Source: Pseudeuparius sepicola (lineage: Eukaryota; Arthropoda; Insecta; Coleoptera; Anthribidae). From it: a stretch of DNA of 64,000 bases. The notes below the pieces were generated by a model. It had not been told where the DNA came from. It saw only the letters and a program-made list of their open reading frames with translations, and did not search any database. A program made the position numbers and the translations under genes. Numbering within the stretch: position 1 is the stretch's first letter; every line of letters begins with the position of its first letter. The DNA is taken from positions 22,535,096 through 22,599,095 of the forward strand of contig OY987308.1 of assembly GCA_963920635.1 (NCBI GenBank), given 5' to 3'. This document shows, one piece after another, positions 24,301 through 39,300 of this stretch.

Positions 24301-27300
24301 GTGTATATGGACTGCTGAAAATTGCCTACATGTTTCTGCTACAATAAACACGAGTTTGGCAACAATTCCAATTTCTTAGTCCCACTTCTGATATTATTAT
24401 TTTAGAAACCTTGCATTTATCTATTTATTTCTCATTTCTTATTATTTCTCAATTATGTGCCGCCAATTTTGATAATGAAATCTATTAATTCAGACAACGT
24501 CCGACACTCGTCACTAGATCTCCCTCTAAAGCCATAATTATGACAAATCGCGCAAATCAACGCCGGCCGTGGCCGTTGTGCGTCCCCAACAGACCTAGCT
24601 GACTTTGACTGATAGATAACCGCTTAATGTGGATCTGGTATTATGAGGCATGTCCGGCAAACATCGGCGAGTGCCGCTGATGATAACCGTAAGCTTCAAG
24701 GTGAGAGCAGCTGTTTTGGGTTTCAGGCCGGACCTACGTAGCTAAAACTTTCTCGGGAATTGTTTGAGTTGCGGGGAGTTAAGTCAATTGTGACGGTGTG
24801 ACGTTAGTCGAGTAAATGAGTTTTTGTTGGGAAGCGCCGTGCCTCGTCATACTTGACCTAGGGAGAGCGATCGTCAAAGTCAAGCAAAGCCGCGCGCAGT
24901 CGGTTCATGGACGGGTGATCCCTTATGAGTATTTTTTGCCTAGTCACACATTTTTATTATTTCAAAAAATATATATAATATGTACCCAGGCACTGATGTT
25001 CTTTTTATGACCCATGTGGTTTATTTGCCTCTGCCAGAAGCCTCGGCAACTTAATTCCACATGAGTCAAACTTCAGTGCCTTGGTACTACATAAATAACT
25101 GTTAATTGCCATAACAATTTTACTTTCGATAATTATTTCCTTGAATACTATTAATAATAATAACATATTTTCCAGGAACATATACCTGTTTCTGAATTTT
25201 TAGGCAGCCTATTTTATCCCTTAGAATTTTTCCTAACGACATTTTTGCATTTTGTCTCTTAAAAAAGCCTATCACGGTGACTTTATGATTTTACCAGCAC
25301 CTTCAAAAAATATAATGCATTTTTATTCATACCGTATAAAAAATTTAATCAAGGAATAAGATAGCCACCATTCAAACTGCAAATATATGGTTAAAAATGG
25401 CGGAGGATTATATCTCTTTTCGTTTATAAAATTATTTTAAACTTGTAACATAATGCGTATCTGTGAAAGAATTTCCGCTAGGAAGAACTTCTTCTTAAAT
25501 TATAAAAAAAGTTGCTATTTATTTATATTACTGAACTAACTATATGTACTTTAATTTGGTATCATTGTAAAACATTTTTGAGTTATTTTCACTAATACAT
25601 CACAAGTGGGTCATGTTGTATGCAAAATGTTGATTAATCGTGTTCAAATTAAATGGCAATTTATATTATATTTCTTCATTATCGGCTGTTTCATTGTTAT
25701 TTATTATATTTCCGTGAAATATTATTAATCAAGTCAAAATTAATTTCATATGGCAATATGGCCTTATAATGTGAATATAAAGTAGAACAAATGTATCTAT
25801 CGTTTGTTGTGAAATTGCGTTAATAACTATTCCAAATGAGGCAAAATATTTTTCTGTTTCTGCTAATCTATAACCTTTTTTTGTGTATTGTCATTAGTGT
25901 TATGTGGTTGCTAATTAGTAGTTGTCAATCGATGTTGAATTATGACATTTCCAAAACTTGTTGTTTAAATATATCATTAGAATGTGTCACAATATTTCTA
26001 AAACAGATTTAACATGTTAAAAAAACTGTCGAGGAGTTTCTGCGAGAAAAAATCAAGGAAGCAAAGACGGAGCTGCCAAGCTTAAAAAGAAATCGTCAAT
26101 CTGCAAATACCCTCCTATTTATTTAAGAAAAAAATGAATTGCTAATGTCGCTACCGATAAGATCCTTCCATTAAAAATTATGAGAAAAAAACCCAAATTG
26201 GAGACATGATTATTAATTTTCGTGGAATAATTACTGAGGATTTTAATCTGAAGAATTAATTTTATATTTCGCCTCTGATAAATTACTTTTGGGATTACCA
26301 AAAAAATGCATCACGTAAAACAAACGTTGCGTCACGCATACGTCACATATGCATCATGTGAGCCGAACGATACGTCACCTTGACGTCACGCATGCATCAC
26401 GTAAACGTGACGTTACGTAAACGTCATTGAAGAGGCTTGCAGGCGTCAGTTCGAAACGCCGAAATTAAGAAACTGTTAGATAATTTAAATGACTAAATAA
26501 ATAGTTCTTAGGATAACTCGATCCTCAAGCTTCATTTTGTCGTCCACCCTTTCGCTTACTGTCAGCTTCTAAACCGCCGATTGAAATTCCGTTTCCGTGC
26601 TCTCACAGAATGAAAAACAAATAAAAGCTCCACCGCTTTGAACTCCTCGACATATAGACGGCTTTTTTTGTAAAGGTTACCATTCCGGACAAACGAAAGT
26701 TTTTGGGGAGTTTTATTGAGAGCCCGACAACAGTTAACAATATAGTAGTGTTTAATTTTTTTTTCTGTGCGTTGGAAAGCTAGAGGGAGGACTTAGGTTT
26801 AACCAAAAACAGTTATATGTCAAATTTGACAAATTCCATAGAGAATTCAACGCCTGCCGATATGAACCAATGAAATGATATGATTTTTGAAGTATTAACG
26901 AATCAGGTGATGATTTCAGCGATAATACCACTAGTGATATTTTCGTATGTAATATCACAAGTGCTGGAAATTTTATCGATAATTTTTTCGAAAGCGTTAT
27001 TTTGCCTAGAAAGATCACGAGTATAAATTGGTCTTTTATTTTCTGATTTTATCTCTGAAATAGGGCTTGAGAATAAAATTATCTAGAAAAATTTCCGGCA
27101 CGAGTGGTATTTGTCGAGATTATTTCTCGAATACGATTTAATACTTTCCGTATTAATTTTTTCTATGTTTACATTTCCAAAATGATTCATTTTGAACGAG
27201 TTTGTTGACAGCTTCGACTGTAGCGTTCGAGTAAACAAACATGACGCTTGGATATCCAAGGCAAATGCGATTATACATACACCCTGTCAGCGTTTAAACG

Positions 27301-30300
27301 GAGACGGAGGTCCAATAACAAAAATTTAGCAATGTAAAAGTTATATAAATTCATTGATACGATGCTTAATAGCAGTGAATAGTACCGCAACATAATTTAT
27401 AAGCTGCATAATTTAGAACAGTGTGAAACACAAACTTTAAGAAGTAGGTTCGTGTTTGTATCCAACAGATTCGCGGTTGCTAAGCAACGAAGTGATAATT
27501 TGCACAAGTGCAATTACCGCGATAATTTGCACAAGTGCAATTATCGCTAGCAGAGGCATATGAGTGGTTGGATTTTTATGGAAGAAGCTACCTTATTGGA
27601 TGCAAGCAGTATGAGGGAAATAATCGCCGAAATCCTACTCTTAGTTACGTCTTAGTTACGCTAAACCACTATGTGGCAGCTAAAACTGATAACCCGATAA
27701 CTTCTTCACATTACCAAATTTAATATAGGACTAGAATATATGTTTTCAGTTAACACATTGACCTTTAAATATCTATTAGCACAAAAAATATATTCAGAAC
27801 CGAAAGTTCAATCTAAATGACAGCTAGATAGCTGTCAAACTAACTATTTGCAGTTGTTAAATTATCTTTTTAAATACAACTCGTGGTATGCCTAAAATAG
27901 ATAATACCTTTCCTTAATTTATCACTCATTATAATCCCAATGCTAAGAAAATACCACTCCTGCTGCGCAGTCCTGGTATTTTCAGCTTTGGGATTATAAT
28001 TCGTAAAATTAACGAAAGGTACCTATTATCGATAATAGGCACGTCACTTGTTATATTACCCCTGATAATATTTAAAAAATATAGTAAACAACTAAATATT
28101 TTAATAAGAGTTCAAATTTGGTACACGTGATCAATAAACAAAATTTCTAAAATTTTAACAAATAATATACGATGTAAGAATAAGAATACGAAGAAAAATA
28201 ATTAATGATATCAATATTTCCTTAGCGTCAGATAATATTGGCTAATAGAGTAAAATTCACAAGCAGTTACTGTAGGGCAGGGTTAGAGTAACCGGCTAGT
28301 AATTCGTAGGTCCCGGGTTCGAGTCCCACACGAAGCCAAAGCTTTTTTATATATATTTGTATTATCATTTCATTCTTCCTCTTATATTTATAACTTATTT
28401 TGAAGAATATTACTCAAAATCTACTCCATAGCGTACTTACAACCTCCTCGGAAAAAAAAGTCCGCTTACGGCATCTTGTAATGTAAATAACTATTATTTC
28501 CCATAAAATTCTACATACGTAAATATTTCGTTCCCAAAATACCCGTGCACAGTAGATTACAAACTTTTCTTTCACGATCCGGAGATACAGGAAGAACGCA
28601 TATATTCCGTATCGGTTTGCGGAAAAACTTCAACACCAGCTTCAAACTTTGCAGCGGTTGTCCCTTCGAACTTATGGCCTGCCATAAAAAGGCTAAAATG
28701 GCCAGGTAGTAAAGGCTGGCCATTGATTTTCTGTGAAATGGACGTATCCTCAAATCAGACCGATTTAAGGAATCGGAATTTTAGAGGTGGCCATCGCCTC
28801 TTCCCAAGGCCCAGACACCTAAAGAGGCTTATAGAGATTTATGGGGCGATCATTGAGGGCCCCTCGATGTCCATGGAGGTTGGATAGTTGGCTGTGCAAA
28901 TATAGAACTTCTGAAATTGAGGGGAGGGGCTTGGGGGTTTTGTATACCCAGGCGATTAAAATGATGTTTAAACGTTTTAGAGGACTATTTACTCATAGTT
29001 TGTGTATTATAAGAAGATGAAAATTCATGAAGAATGTATGGTTTGAAATGTTTATAATAACCTCTAACAAAGACTAGTTGGCGAAAAAATTCAAGGGGTG
29101 AATCTTTGAGTGATTCTAAGACCAAAAGTCTATATAAACATAGGTCCGCTAATGCTTCGTTTTCAAAATACAGGGTGTCGAACATTTTTTAATAATTATT
29201 ATAATAAAACAATTTTTTTATGGCTAGCATTACCGTTTATAGCAATTTTTGAGACTAGAATAAACTATTAATATGAAAAAAATATCGGGTATACCCTAGT
29301 TTTTGTTAATTGGTAATTTTGATTTTTTTATTATGTTGTCCCGGAGACATGCAATAAAGTGATTTTTATTTTTTTTTCTCAAAACGAAGCGCGATACGAG
29401 AATAATTCAAGAGACAAAAAAGTTGTATTTTTAGTTGCTAAATGCGAAAATAAAGTTTAAAAAAAGTCAGTGGTGCACATTTTTTTACAAAATTATTGGT
29501 TAAGGTGCCCTCGGGACGCCAGTGTACTTAATAATTTTAATCTAGTAGGGGCTAAATTAGCCCCTTTCTACCATGAATAACACTGCCAAATTTCAACCAA
29601 ATCGACTAAAGGATTATTAAGATATTTACGAAAAAGCGATTTTTTAAGAAGAGTTTGACACCCAGTATCTTGAAAAGGAAGCATTACCGGACCTATGTTT
29701 ATATGAACTTTTCGTCTTAGAATCACTCAAAGATTCACCACTTGAATTTTTTCGCACTTATTCATTTACACCCTGTATATCAAACATATCCCCAGACCCC
29801 TAAAATAAAATACGTAGGTATGTATAGTGTGTACGCATTTATACCGTTGACCTTTCTGAAATAAGTCAACTACCTGATAATACCCCATTGTATATAGGTA
29901 TAATATATTACTGGGGTGCAGGGTGGGCTTATTTATTTATTTTTATTTTAAAATAAGTAGACATCTTAAACTAAATGAAAATACAAAACAATGAATAAAA
30001 ATATTTTATTAAATATATTAAATTATACAGGTACGATATAGAATTTAATAAAATGCATACTTAAATTTACACATTTAGATTAAAACACAGCACAATGTAG
30101 GAGTTTTGCAAATTGACTTGTCGGTATGAAGACATAATTAAATTTGGAAACCCAATTGTTCCTTACTCCATTAGTTCTGTGTCACTATCACTATTATCCT
30201 TATCTAAGCCTAAACTTATTATCAGTGGTTGAACATTTGTACGCATACACATATAAGAATTTTCCACCTTAATTACATGTACACAATTTTTCCAAATGTC

Positions 30301-33300
30301 GACAGAGATGTTACTTACTACGTTTTTTATTAATTCTACTACAGATATATTTTTAATGTGGGAGAAATGGGGTTAAAAATACAGTAGTACGGGGGAAGAC
30401 GCAACACTACATGTCCACGTTCAGCTGCAAGTTTGTCACAGACGTATTCCCTATCAATTTTAAAAGCTTTTAAGACTTCCAAAAGATCCTGTTTTTTGTA
30501 TGTTTCTTCAAAATAAATATCATTTTCTATCATGAAATGTTGAATCTCCGCTTTGGTAGATTGTTTTTAGTTGCCTGCTATGATAACGCGCATTGTCTAT
30601 TACAATAACGCTATTTTTGGTATATTTTTCAAAAGACGATGTTCAAACCAATCTTGTATTTATATTATGAATTACGGTTGCAGGTATATACCTACTCCGA
30701 CCCTGTAAGAAATTCGAGGCATTTTATGGTCAAAGGGACAATGACCGTTTTATGGTGGGCAAAAGATCAACCGTATAAATGCGTACGTACTATACATGTT
30801 GAAACCGCGAGGTTAGGCAGTATATCACCGCAGCCCCGCCTCCTACATCATACTGGCTTAAGAGATTTACATTTCTCCTTTGATCCGATTTAGAAGTAAT
30901 ATATTCTATTCCGCTATCGGTATTTGGCGATGTATTCCGTTATCTCCTCCACCCAATATTCATACTTATATTTCTTTTGAATAGCATCGCATCTGCCCAA
31001 TTTCTCCCCCTTTATCGAATACCCGCGTCTTTTTAAGCGTTCACTGGTTACTCCACCGCTTTTTGCTTCTCGATCTACCCTGAGATTGCATTTTTAGTTA
31101 CAGTTGAAACCTACGATTCGTTCATTATTGATGCTGAAGCCACGATTAGCTTAGTTCAGTCGATTTTTGTAGCGTTGCGTAGATTGTTAGAAGATATATT
31201 AGGAGAGTTCTGGACCACTTTTTAAATGTATGTCCCTATAGGGCCAAAAAGCTGCAAATTGACTTGTGGCAAGCATAGGAAACTGCCACAGCCGACTCTA
31301 GAAAAGCCCTGAAGTTGAGAAAGCTGGCAACATGGCTTGCGGGTCTGCGCGGCGTGGCCTGTCACTCCCTGACAGTTGATTTTACAAGAAATTTGCCAGA
31401 ATTAATTTGTGTAGTGCGGCTAGTGCTATCGTCGCCAGATTGCTACGACGAGGCAGTGTGTCTTTGGGTGGAAACAGACAGCCCAAAGTGCTGGCGACAG
31501 CTTTTTTATAAATTTGTTTTGTTTGTGCAAAAGTGAAACATTTCTCTAAATGTTCGGAGTGAAGAATCGTTCCTTTACAATTTCAAGCCTCAAGATGCCT
31601 AGAACAGTCGTGTTGAAATAGCTAGGTTTTCTTTGCTTGACGGCAAGCGGTCAACTTTTATTCGTTTTGGGCTTTCAAAAGGACGAAAATTTAAGAATAA
31701 AATGGTTAAGGGCCAATTGCATAGACAAACTAAAGTACCCTTTAAAATTAAAGAAACTTTCTAACAGTCCAACCATTGTTTAGTATCGTTGCAAAAATTT
31801 ATTTACCTAATGTTAAAGTCAAAAGATAAAAGATAAAAATTCGACTTACAACAAAATGTAGTCCCCTCTATTTGCCCAAATTTACCATATTATTTGTCGA
31901 AAATGTACCTATCACACCTGGAATCGTACTTATTATAAATACTTCTTTGTTACTTGACACTGCTTTTATTGTCTGTTAAACAAACGTATCTACCTACTTA
32001 CTTATGTACCCAATTATTGAAACAAAGTTCACAAATGTATCTATACTAAAATTATTTTAAGAAGTCCTTACTGGGACTGTCAATTGGTAATTTCGCCATC
32101 CTAAGTTGGCATCAATGCAGCAAAAAATGCAACCGGGTCATAAGGCTGTCGCAAGTAGCTGATTATACCAAAATACCAAAATGAAAGTGTTTTCATGACG
32201 TTTGAAATTATTATTAAAATGAGTTGTAGTCATAGTTATTTTTATTTGTAGCCGTATAATCGTGATTGCAGTAGGGTTTTTATTTTATTATGTTCTTTTT
32301 TCGTATCACTTGGGTATCTTTTCACATCATAAATCAATGAGTGACGTCATTAACTAGTTGAGACACATAATACCAATGTTATACCAATGGTTAACAGAAA
32401 ATTCCTAGGGATTTTGTGGAGAATGTCATCTGACACAATCGGGACTTCTTACAGTAATCGGGGTATAATTATAATTAAAAAGAGGGTTGAACATTTATTC
32501 GGAAACATGATAAATTAAAGCTCTATACTGCATAGACCCGTTGAACCGTCCCCCTGCGACGTTGCCACATGTTTGCACAGGGCTTGTAAGCTTGAGAAGG
32601 TTGTGGGAGAGTTATGAACCACTTCTTAAATGTAAGTCCTTATAAGGCCAAAAAGCTGCAAATTGTCTTGTGCCCTGTAAGAATAGGAAACTGCTCTTAC
32701 ATGTAATAGGAATAATTATTGTGTTCGCTCAATATACGGGGCGAGTAAAATCTGCGGAAAGGTCTTTATATTTCCTGAATTATTCGTTATTTAACAAAAG
32801 TTTTTAGGTACATTTTTTGCAATACATTGATGACATTAGATGGGGGCAACTGGCTCCGAACTCTGTATTGACTACATTGACCTTATCAATCTTATTAGTC
32901 TGTCGCTTTACTTTATAACCTTCTGAAAAATACTGACCTTAGATTGATGCTTCTTTCCAGATCGTCAACGAAAGCGTCCCCCAGACCATCATGGTCTTCC
33001 TGTACTTCTCCATGTACGGCCTGGCCATGTCGCACGCCATCTACAATCCGGTGATCTACTGCTACATGAACTCCAGGTTCAGGGACGGCTTTAGGGTGAT
33101 GCTGCGGCTGCTGCCGTGCTTCAGGAGGTGCTGCAAGCGCCCCGGGTCCAGGAGGTCTTGCTCTTCCGGGTACCCGCATGGAGGTGAGTTTGGAGTGGTC
33201 GGGGTTAGGACTCCCACGCTCAAAGTAATTGGTATACGGATCATAGTTGTAGAATGGCACTTGGCGGTGAGATGCAAGCGAGCTAGGTTGGTATAGACAA

Positions 33301-36300
33301 ACTATAGGTATGCGGTTTTTCTTGGTTTGTTAAAGCATTGAGGCAGCAGGATCACTTAATGAACTATTTGATAATAACTTCATATACGGGTGTTCCAGCG
33401 GAAACGTAACAGGCTCTAATAACGGCCGGGAAAATAGTTTCTTGGAAAAACGCAAAAATACGTCAATTTTGTTTGGCAGGGGGCATCTTTTGGCATAAAA
33501 TTGATAGATCTATCTGCAACCCCCTGAGCAGGGGTTGAACCCCTTCAAAAAATTTAAATGGGAAGGGGGTTCATGTTGCACACCCTTGGAAACGTCTCTC
33601 AATTCAGATTTTCGAAAATCGATCGATTTTTCAAAAAGATACAGCGTGTAAAATGCAAAACATTCATTTTCAATTATTGCCTGGTATTGTTAAACAATAG
33701 AAGATCTACGTCTAAGTATTATAAACGAATGATGACAAATCACCCCTGAAATGTTGCACAATGTTCGGCAGCGTTTTGAACAAAAGGTTAATTATTGCAT
33801 GAAAGTGAATGGGCAACATTTTGAGCATTTATTACAATAAAGTTTCAATTTCCTCCCCGTTTATCAAATTTTCGTCAAAATAATGTTGCTGAACACGCTT
33901 TCTATAACTTCGGCCCCCGACCACCACTTTCGGCTTAATTGTTTAACAATACCAGGCAATATTGAAAATGAATGTTTTGCATTTTACTCGGTGTATCTTT
34001 TTGAAAAGTCGATCGATTTTCGAAAATCGGATGCAGGTGTATAGAGAATTGAGAGACGTTTCCAAAGGTGTGCGACATGAACCCCCTTCCCATTTAAATT
34101 TTTTAAAGGGGTTCAACCCCTGCTCAGGGGGTTGCAGATAGATCTCTCAATTTTATGCCAAAAGATGTCCCCCTGCCAAAGAAAATTGACCTATTTTTGC
34201 GTTTTTCCAAGAAAAAAAATTCCCGGCCGTTATAGAGCCTGTTACGTTTCCGCTGGAACACCCTGTATTTTTTTAAATAATATCTGACATGTACGTACAT
34301 GTCCAAATACCTTTTGATTGTAAACCAAATGAGTTTATCCGGTATTTCGTGGAACTCCCCTGTATTTTGGCACTCCTTGATTTGCGTTTTAATTATTAAT
34401 TTACCTAAAATGTTTGGACTCAAACAAAAATCTAATGGAAGCCTCAAACTGTTAATGTTGGTTCTCGTCAAATATTTTTATAGCCAGTAGTTACACCCAC
34501 ATTGTTTGCTTAATAACAATAGAACTGTTTTTATATTGAAAAGTCGAGAATAGGTTTTTTACAACAAAACGGGCGGCATAAGCAAATTACAATATCTATA
34601 CCTGATGTCGAAATAATAGTGATTGCCACTTGGGGATATGTTCTTGTTTATGACATGTAGCAGCCAATAGATTTTCCGATATTCGTATCGTAATAAAGCG
34701 GTGGTGAGTGTCTCGTGAAGCTCATTTCAAGGGTGGTAAAAATTGGATGCTTCCTTCCAATATGAATATGAGAAGGGACGAACGCCCTTGATCAAATTTC
34801 ACCGTTTCGATATGTTCGATATGTACGTTCTACGTCTCTAAAGTGTAGTTTAAAAGCCAACTTACTAAAATTAAAGGTAAACTAAAAATAGTGAATGTTT
34901 CTTCTATTAAAAACGCCACATGTTGTAAAAGTGGCTTCATCAGTCCACAATATAGAATATGTAATATTAATAACCGTATAGAAGTAGTAATAGAATAGTA
35001 ATGTCTAATAGTAGTTAGTTAATATAGTAGTATAGTGTAACCTTTAATTTACAAGTGATAAAAATACGCAGGCAACTGATCATTTTCCGCTTGGGTCTCC
35101 AACAAAAGCAATATTCTCGTTTTCTATAATTATAATTTTCATACAGTTTTAAAACTGGGCGATAACAATATGGTCTAAACTTATGCATTTTCAACACACT
35201 CTGGACTGAGCTCCATGATATTTGCAAATATCTCGATGCATCTTTAATAAAATGTTTCGGATTTTCCACTAAGTATAATAAGACTGCTTCCTGCATATTC
35301 TCAGTTAAAACGTGTCGTGGTTTATTTATCTTTTCTCTATTTTTTTAAACTTTCAGTAATTCTCAATCGGCTATAAATATATTTGAGGACCCAAAAACTG
35401 CAGTGGCAGAAAGATGGGATTTCTATCACACATGTTGAAGTCTCCCAAAATTAAACTCAACCACCTTATACAATATTATTAGATATTTATGCTATTATGG
35501 AATAATGAAATGCCCATACCTATACCTTCTCACATAGTTTTCTACAATTTGTGTGGTAGGTTGGTACCTATCCCGTGTAATTTTAAAATTCATTAGCCAT
35601 TGTATACAAATGCTATATCGCCGAAAAGTCACCACAGGTTAATCGTTCGCCGTGTTTTACTACGTTCTTATCTTTGTAACGGGAAAAGTAAATCTACAAA
35701 ATGTGGAGGTATTTTTTGACTGCCATAATTGGAATATTTCTCCTCGTGAAACTGTATATTGTGCACAGCCATCGGTGGTGCAGAAACTGTGTGTGTTTGG
35801 TTGGGAAGACTGTGATAGTTACGGGAGCAAATACTGGTAAGTAGGTAAAATTGCAAATTTTTCTTTTATATTACTAAATATTTCACTGCTATTCCGTTAT
35901 CATTTCTATCAGACTGCTCTGTCCACTTTTCAATATAGCCATGAGAGTCGTGACTAGTGAGAGATTCGTGAATTTACTTTTTTTATTCATTAAAATTAGA
36001 AGTTTATTTTTAGTGTTGGCTGCGGCCCGTTCAGTTGCAATTCTTGTGTTATTTATGGCTTTGCCTAATCTGATAAAAACTTCCCCATCAAACTTTAGCA
36101 ACTCGAACTGTTGCAGAGCGACGTGACTAGAAAAGTAAAGCGATAGTCTGTAGTTTAAAGGATGGTGTTACATCAAAAGGCAGGAAAGCGAGTGTTTCTT
36201 GGAAACCCATATAGTACAGGGTGTTCCAGCGGAAACGTAACAGGCTCTATAACGGCCGGGAAAATTTGTTCTAGGAAAAACGCAAAAATAGGTCAATTTT

Positions 36301-39300
36301 GTTTGGCAGTGGGACATCTTTTGGCATAAAATTGATAGATTTATCTGCAACCCCCTGAGCAGGGGTTGAACCCCTTCAAAAAATTTAAATGGGAAGGGGG
36401 TTCAAGTTGCACAACTTTGGAAACCTCTCTCAATTCTCTAAACATCTACGTCAGATTTTCAAAAATCGATCGACTTTTCAAAAAGATACTCCGAGTAAAA
36501 TGAAAAACATTCATTTTCAATTATAGCCTGGTATTGTTAAACAATAGAAGATCTGCGTCTCCGTATTATAAACGAATGTCGACAAATCACCCCTGAAATG
36601 TTGCACAATGTTCGGCAGCGTTTTGAACAAAATCTTTATTATTTCATGGAAGTGAATGGTCAACATTTTGAGCATTTATTACAATAAAGTTTCAATTTCC
36701 TCCCCGTTTATCAAATTTTCCTCATAATAATGTAGCTGAACATGCTTTCTATAACTTACGGCCCCCGACCACCACTTTCGGCTTAATTGTGTAACAATAC
36801 CAGGCAATAACTGAAAATGAATGTTTTGCATTTTACTCGGTGTATGTTTTTGAGAAGTCTATCGATTTTCGAAAATCTGATGCAGGTGTATAGAGAATTG
36901 AGAGACGTTTCCAAATGTGTGCAACATGAACCCCCTTCCCATTTAAATTTTTTGAAGGGGTTCAACCCCTGCTCAGGGGGTTGCAGATAGATTTATCAAT
37001 TTTATGCCAAACAAAAATGACGTATTTTTGCGTGTTTCCAAGAAAAAAATTTCCCGGCCATTATAGAGCCTGTTACGTTTCCGCTGGAACACCCTGTATA
37101 AAATAGAACATTGAATTTAAAGTTACTTGTTTCCACGTTTTTTTTATACTTTTACAATAATTATTGGCACTTCAAGTTTCATCAATTTATTCTTGTTCAT
37201 CTTCCAAAACCTATCATAATTTTTCTGAGAAATATTGGCCAGATTTTCTCAAGGCTCTTATGTCCTTCTCTCGACATTTTTTGTAGGTATAGGTTTTGAA
37301 GCGGCCGTAGAATTCGCCAAGCGCGGCGCAAAAGTGATCTTGGCCTGTAGAGACGAGGAAAAAGCGAAAGTCGCGAAGGACAAAATCGTCAAACTCACCA
37401 CGAACCAAGCAGTGAGTTTCAAGTGCGTGGACATGGTCAGTTTTGAGTCGGTGCGAAAATTCGCAGAAGAAATTTTGGAAAGCGAAGATCGGCTGGACAT
37501 TTTGGTCAATAATGCTGGAGCTGGAGGACTTAGAAATAAGACAACCGACGATGGTTTGGAAATTACGGTGCAAATTAATTACTTCTCTCCGTTTTTGCTG
37601 ACTTATTTACTGATTGGTATGTAAGGGTATAGAAGGAAATTGAAAATACTGACATTTTAAGGTGAAAAGTTTCCAACTAAAACACTTTTTTTACGGGACA
37701 TTTTAATATACCTATCTCTAAACAAGAGATAGGGGGGACTTAAATATTACGATTAAACTCAACGTGCCTCATAAAAATGTTGCTCGTAAAGGAGATACAG
37801 GGTTAAAATTCGGTTTTGGGAATTTACTACTAAGTTTTCATAAGAACATGGAAATGGGTATTGGATTGTTTTGATGGTAAATAATAATTTCGTGTTAATT
37901 CCTATGTAGTTCATAGGGGGCGCTATATTACCCTATCGCTTTTGATTTTGCCAAGGGGTATGCATAGAAAATTATTGTCAGATTTTCTACAACTTTGTTG
38001 CTGCGTCCGAATTAAGCGTAATTCTACCGTGAAATGAAACTTTTCCTGCGTAAATCGACCAGCCGAATCGATTTAGCATGGTCCCGAAGGCGTAGGGCTC
38101 ACCGGTTTCGAGCGAATAATTTTTTCGTAAATTCGACCCCGAATCGAAAGTTTCTACAACTTTTTGATACGTCCGGTTAAGCGTAATTCTGCCGTAAAAT
38201 GGAACAATCCGTATTATGCCTAGGACCCATTATATTTCTAGATTGTTATTTCCAATCGAGAAACGAATCGCCGATTGGAACCCGCGCAATATGGGATTAA
38301 ACATAATATGATACATTATTGATTGCACCCCATCGGCATGAAATTCCCCGTGTGAGTTTATAGAAAATCCAGGGTAGATTTATAACTCTCATAGATCGAG
38401 GCAGGCGGCTTTCAAAATTATTTTGACCATTTATTATTTTACGGCTGTTTTTCGAAGTAATCCCGCGTAATAATTCACAAATTTGGTTATTAATTTTCTC
38501 TTTTCTCTATCAGATGTAAACAAAACAAATGTCAGACGCGTTAATCGCCAGCAAAACCTGTTCAAAAACCTGCCAAAAGTATCATTTGATATTTCAGCCA
38601 CATTGCGAAATTTTTATCTAGACTCTGTTCAACGAATGTTCCGAGGCCTACGATAAAGACAGGCCATGGCCCACAAAAATCACGTGACCATCTTAGTCCG
38701 ACGTTACATGTCATTTGCCACATAACTGAAAGCGGCAGCTTGGGTTTTGAGAAGTTTTAAATGTCTAAAGTGTTTTTAAACGTCTTAGTTTATATTTTAT
38801 AAACAAGTTTGTGTCTATTGCGCGTGTGTCCTGGCGGAGGGGAACCGCCCAGGTGTTACTATGGCCTCTGGGTGGGAGCCGTGCCGTCCAGGAGTATTGG
38901 TGCCGCTCGCGCCGACGCGTGAGCGCTGTAAGGGGAACTCTCCCCGGAATGGACGGTGCAGCCTGAGACACAGACGGGAGAACTGCGTACGGGAGATCCG
39001 CGAGTTCAGACGGTCCGAGTGGCTAGAAGCCGTTCCCGTTGACCACGTTCGGGTTTGTGTATTTTGTATACACCATTCACCTTGTGCGAAATAAATCAGT
39101 GTTGTAACGTACTCGAGAATTTTCGTTGTCGACCCACGCCCTGATACGGTTCCTATTCGGCCTTTCACGCTGCCGATCAACTGGGACCTCGTCAATATTT
39201 ACAGTACGCTGAGATGAGTTTTCATTTTTATTTCGTAAAAAATAACCTAAACACCAAATATTGGGTCTGTTTATATTATATTTATACATATTACAAAAGC

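Noticed and set aside
32913..33260. 115-codon minus-strand frame over the TM7 exon
   Set aside because: The plus strand carries an unmistakable TM7 with splice sites; the minus frame is incidental.
38815..39195. 126-codon minus frame in a GC-rich block
   Set aside because: No known domain; more likely part of a nested mobile element.
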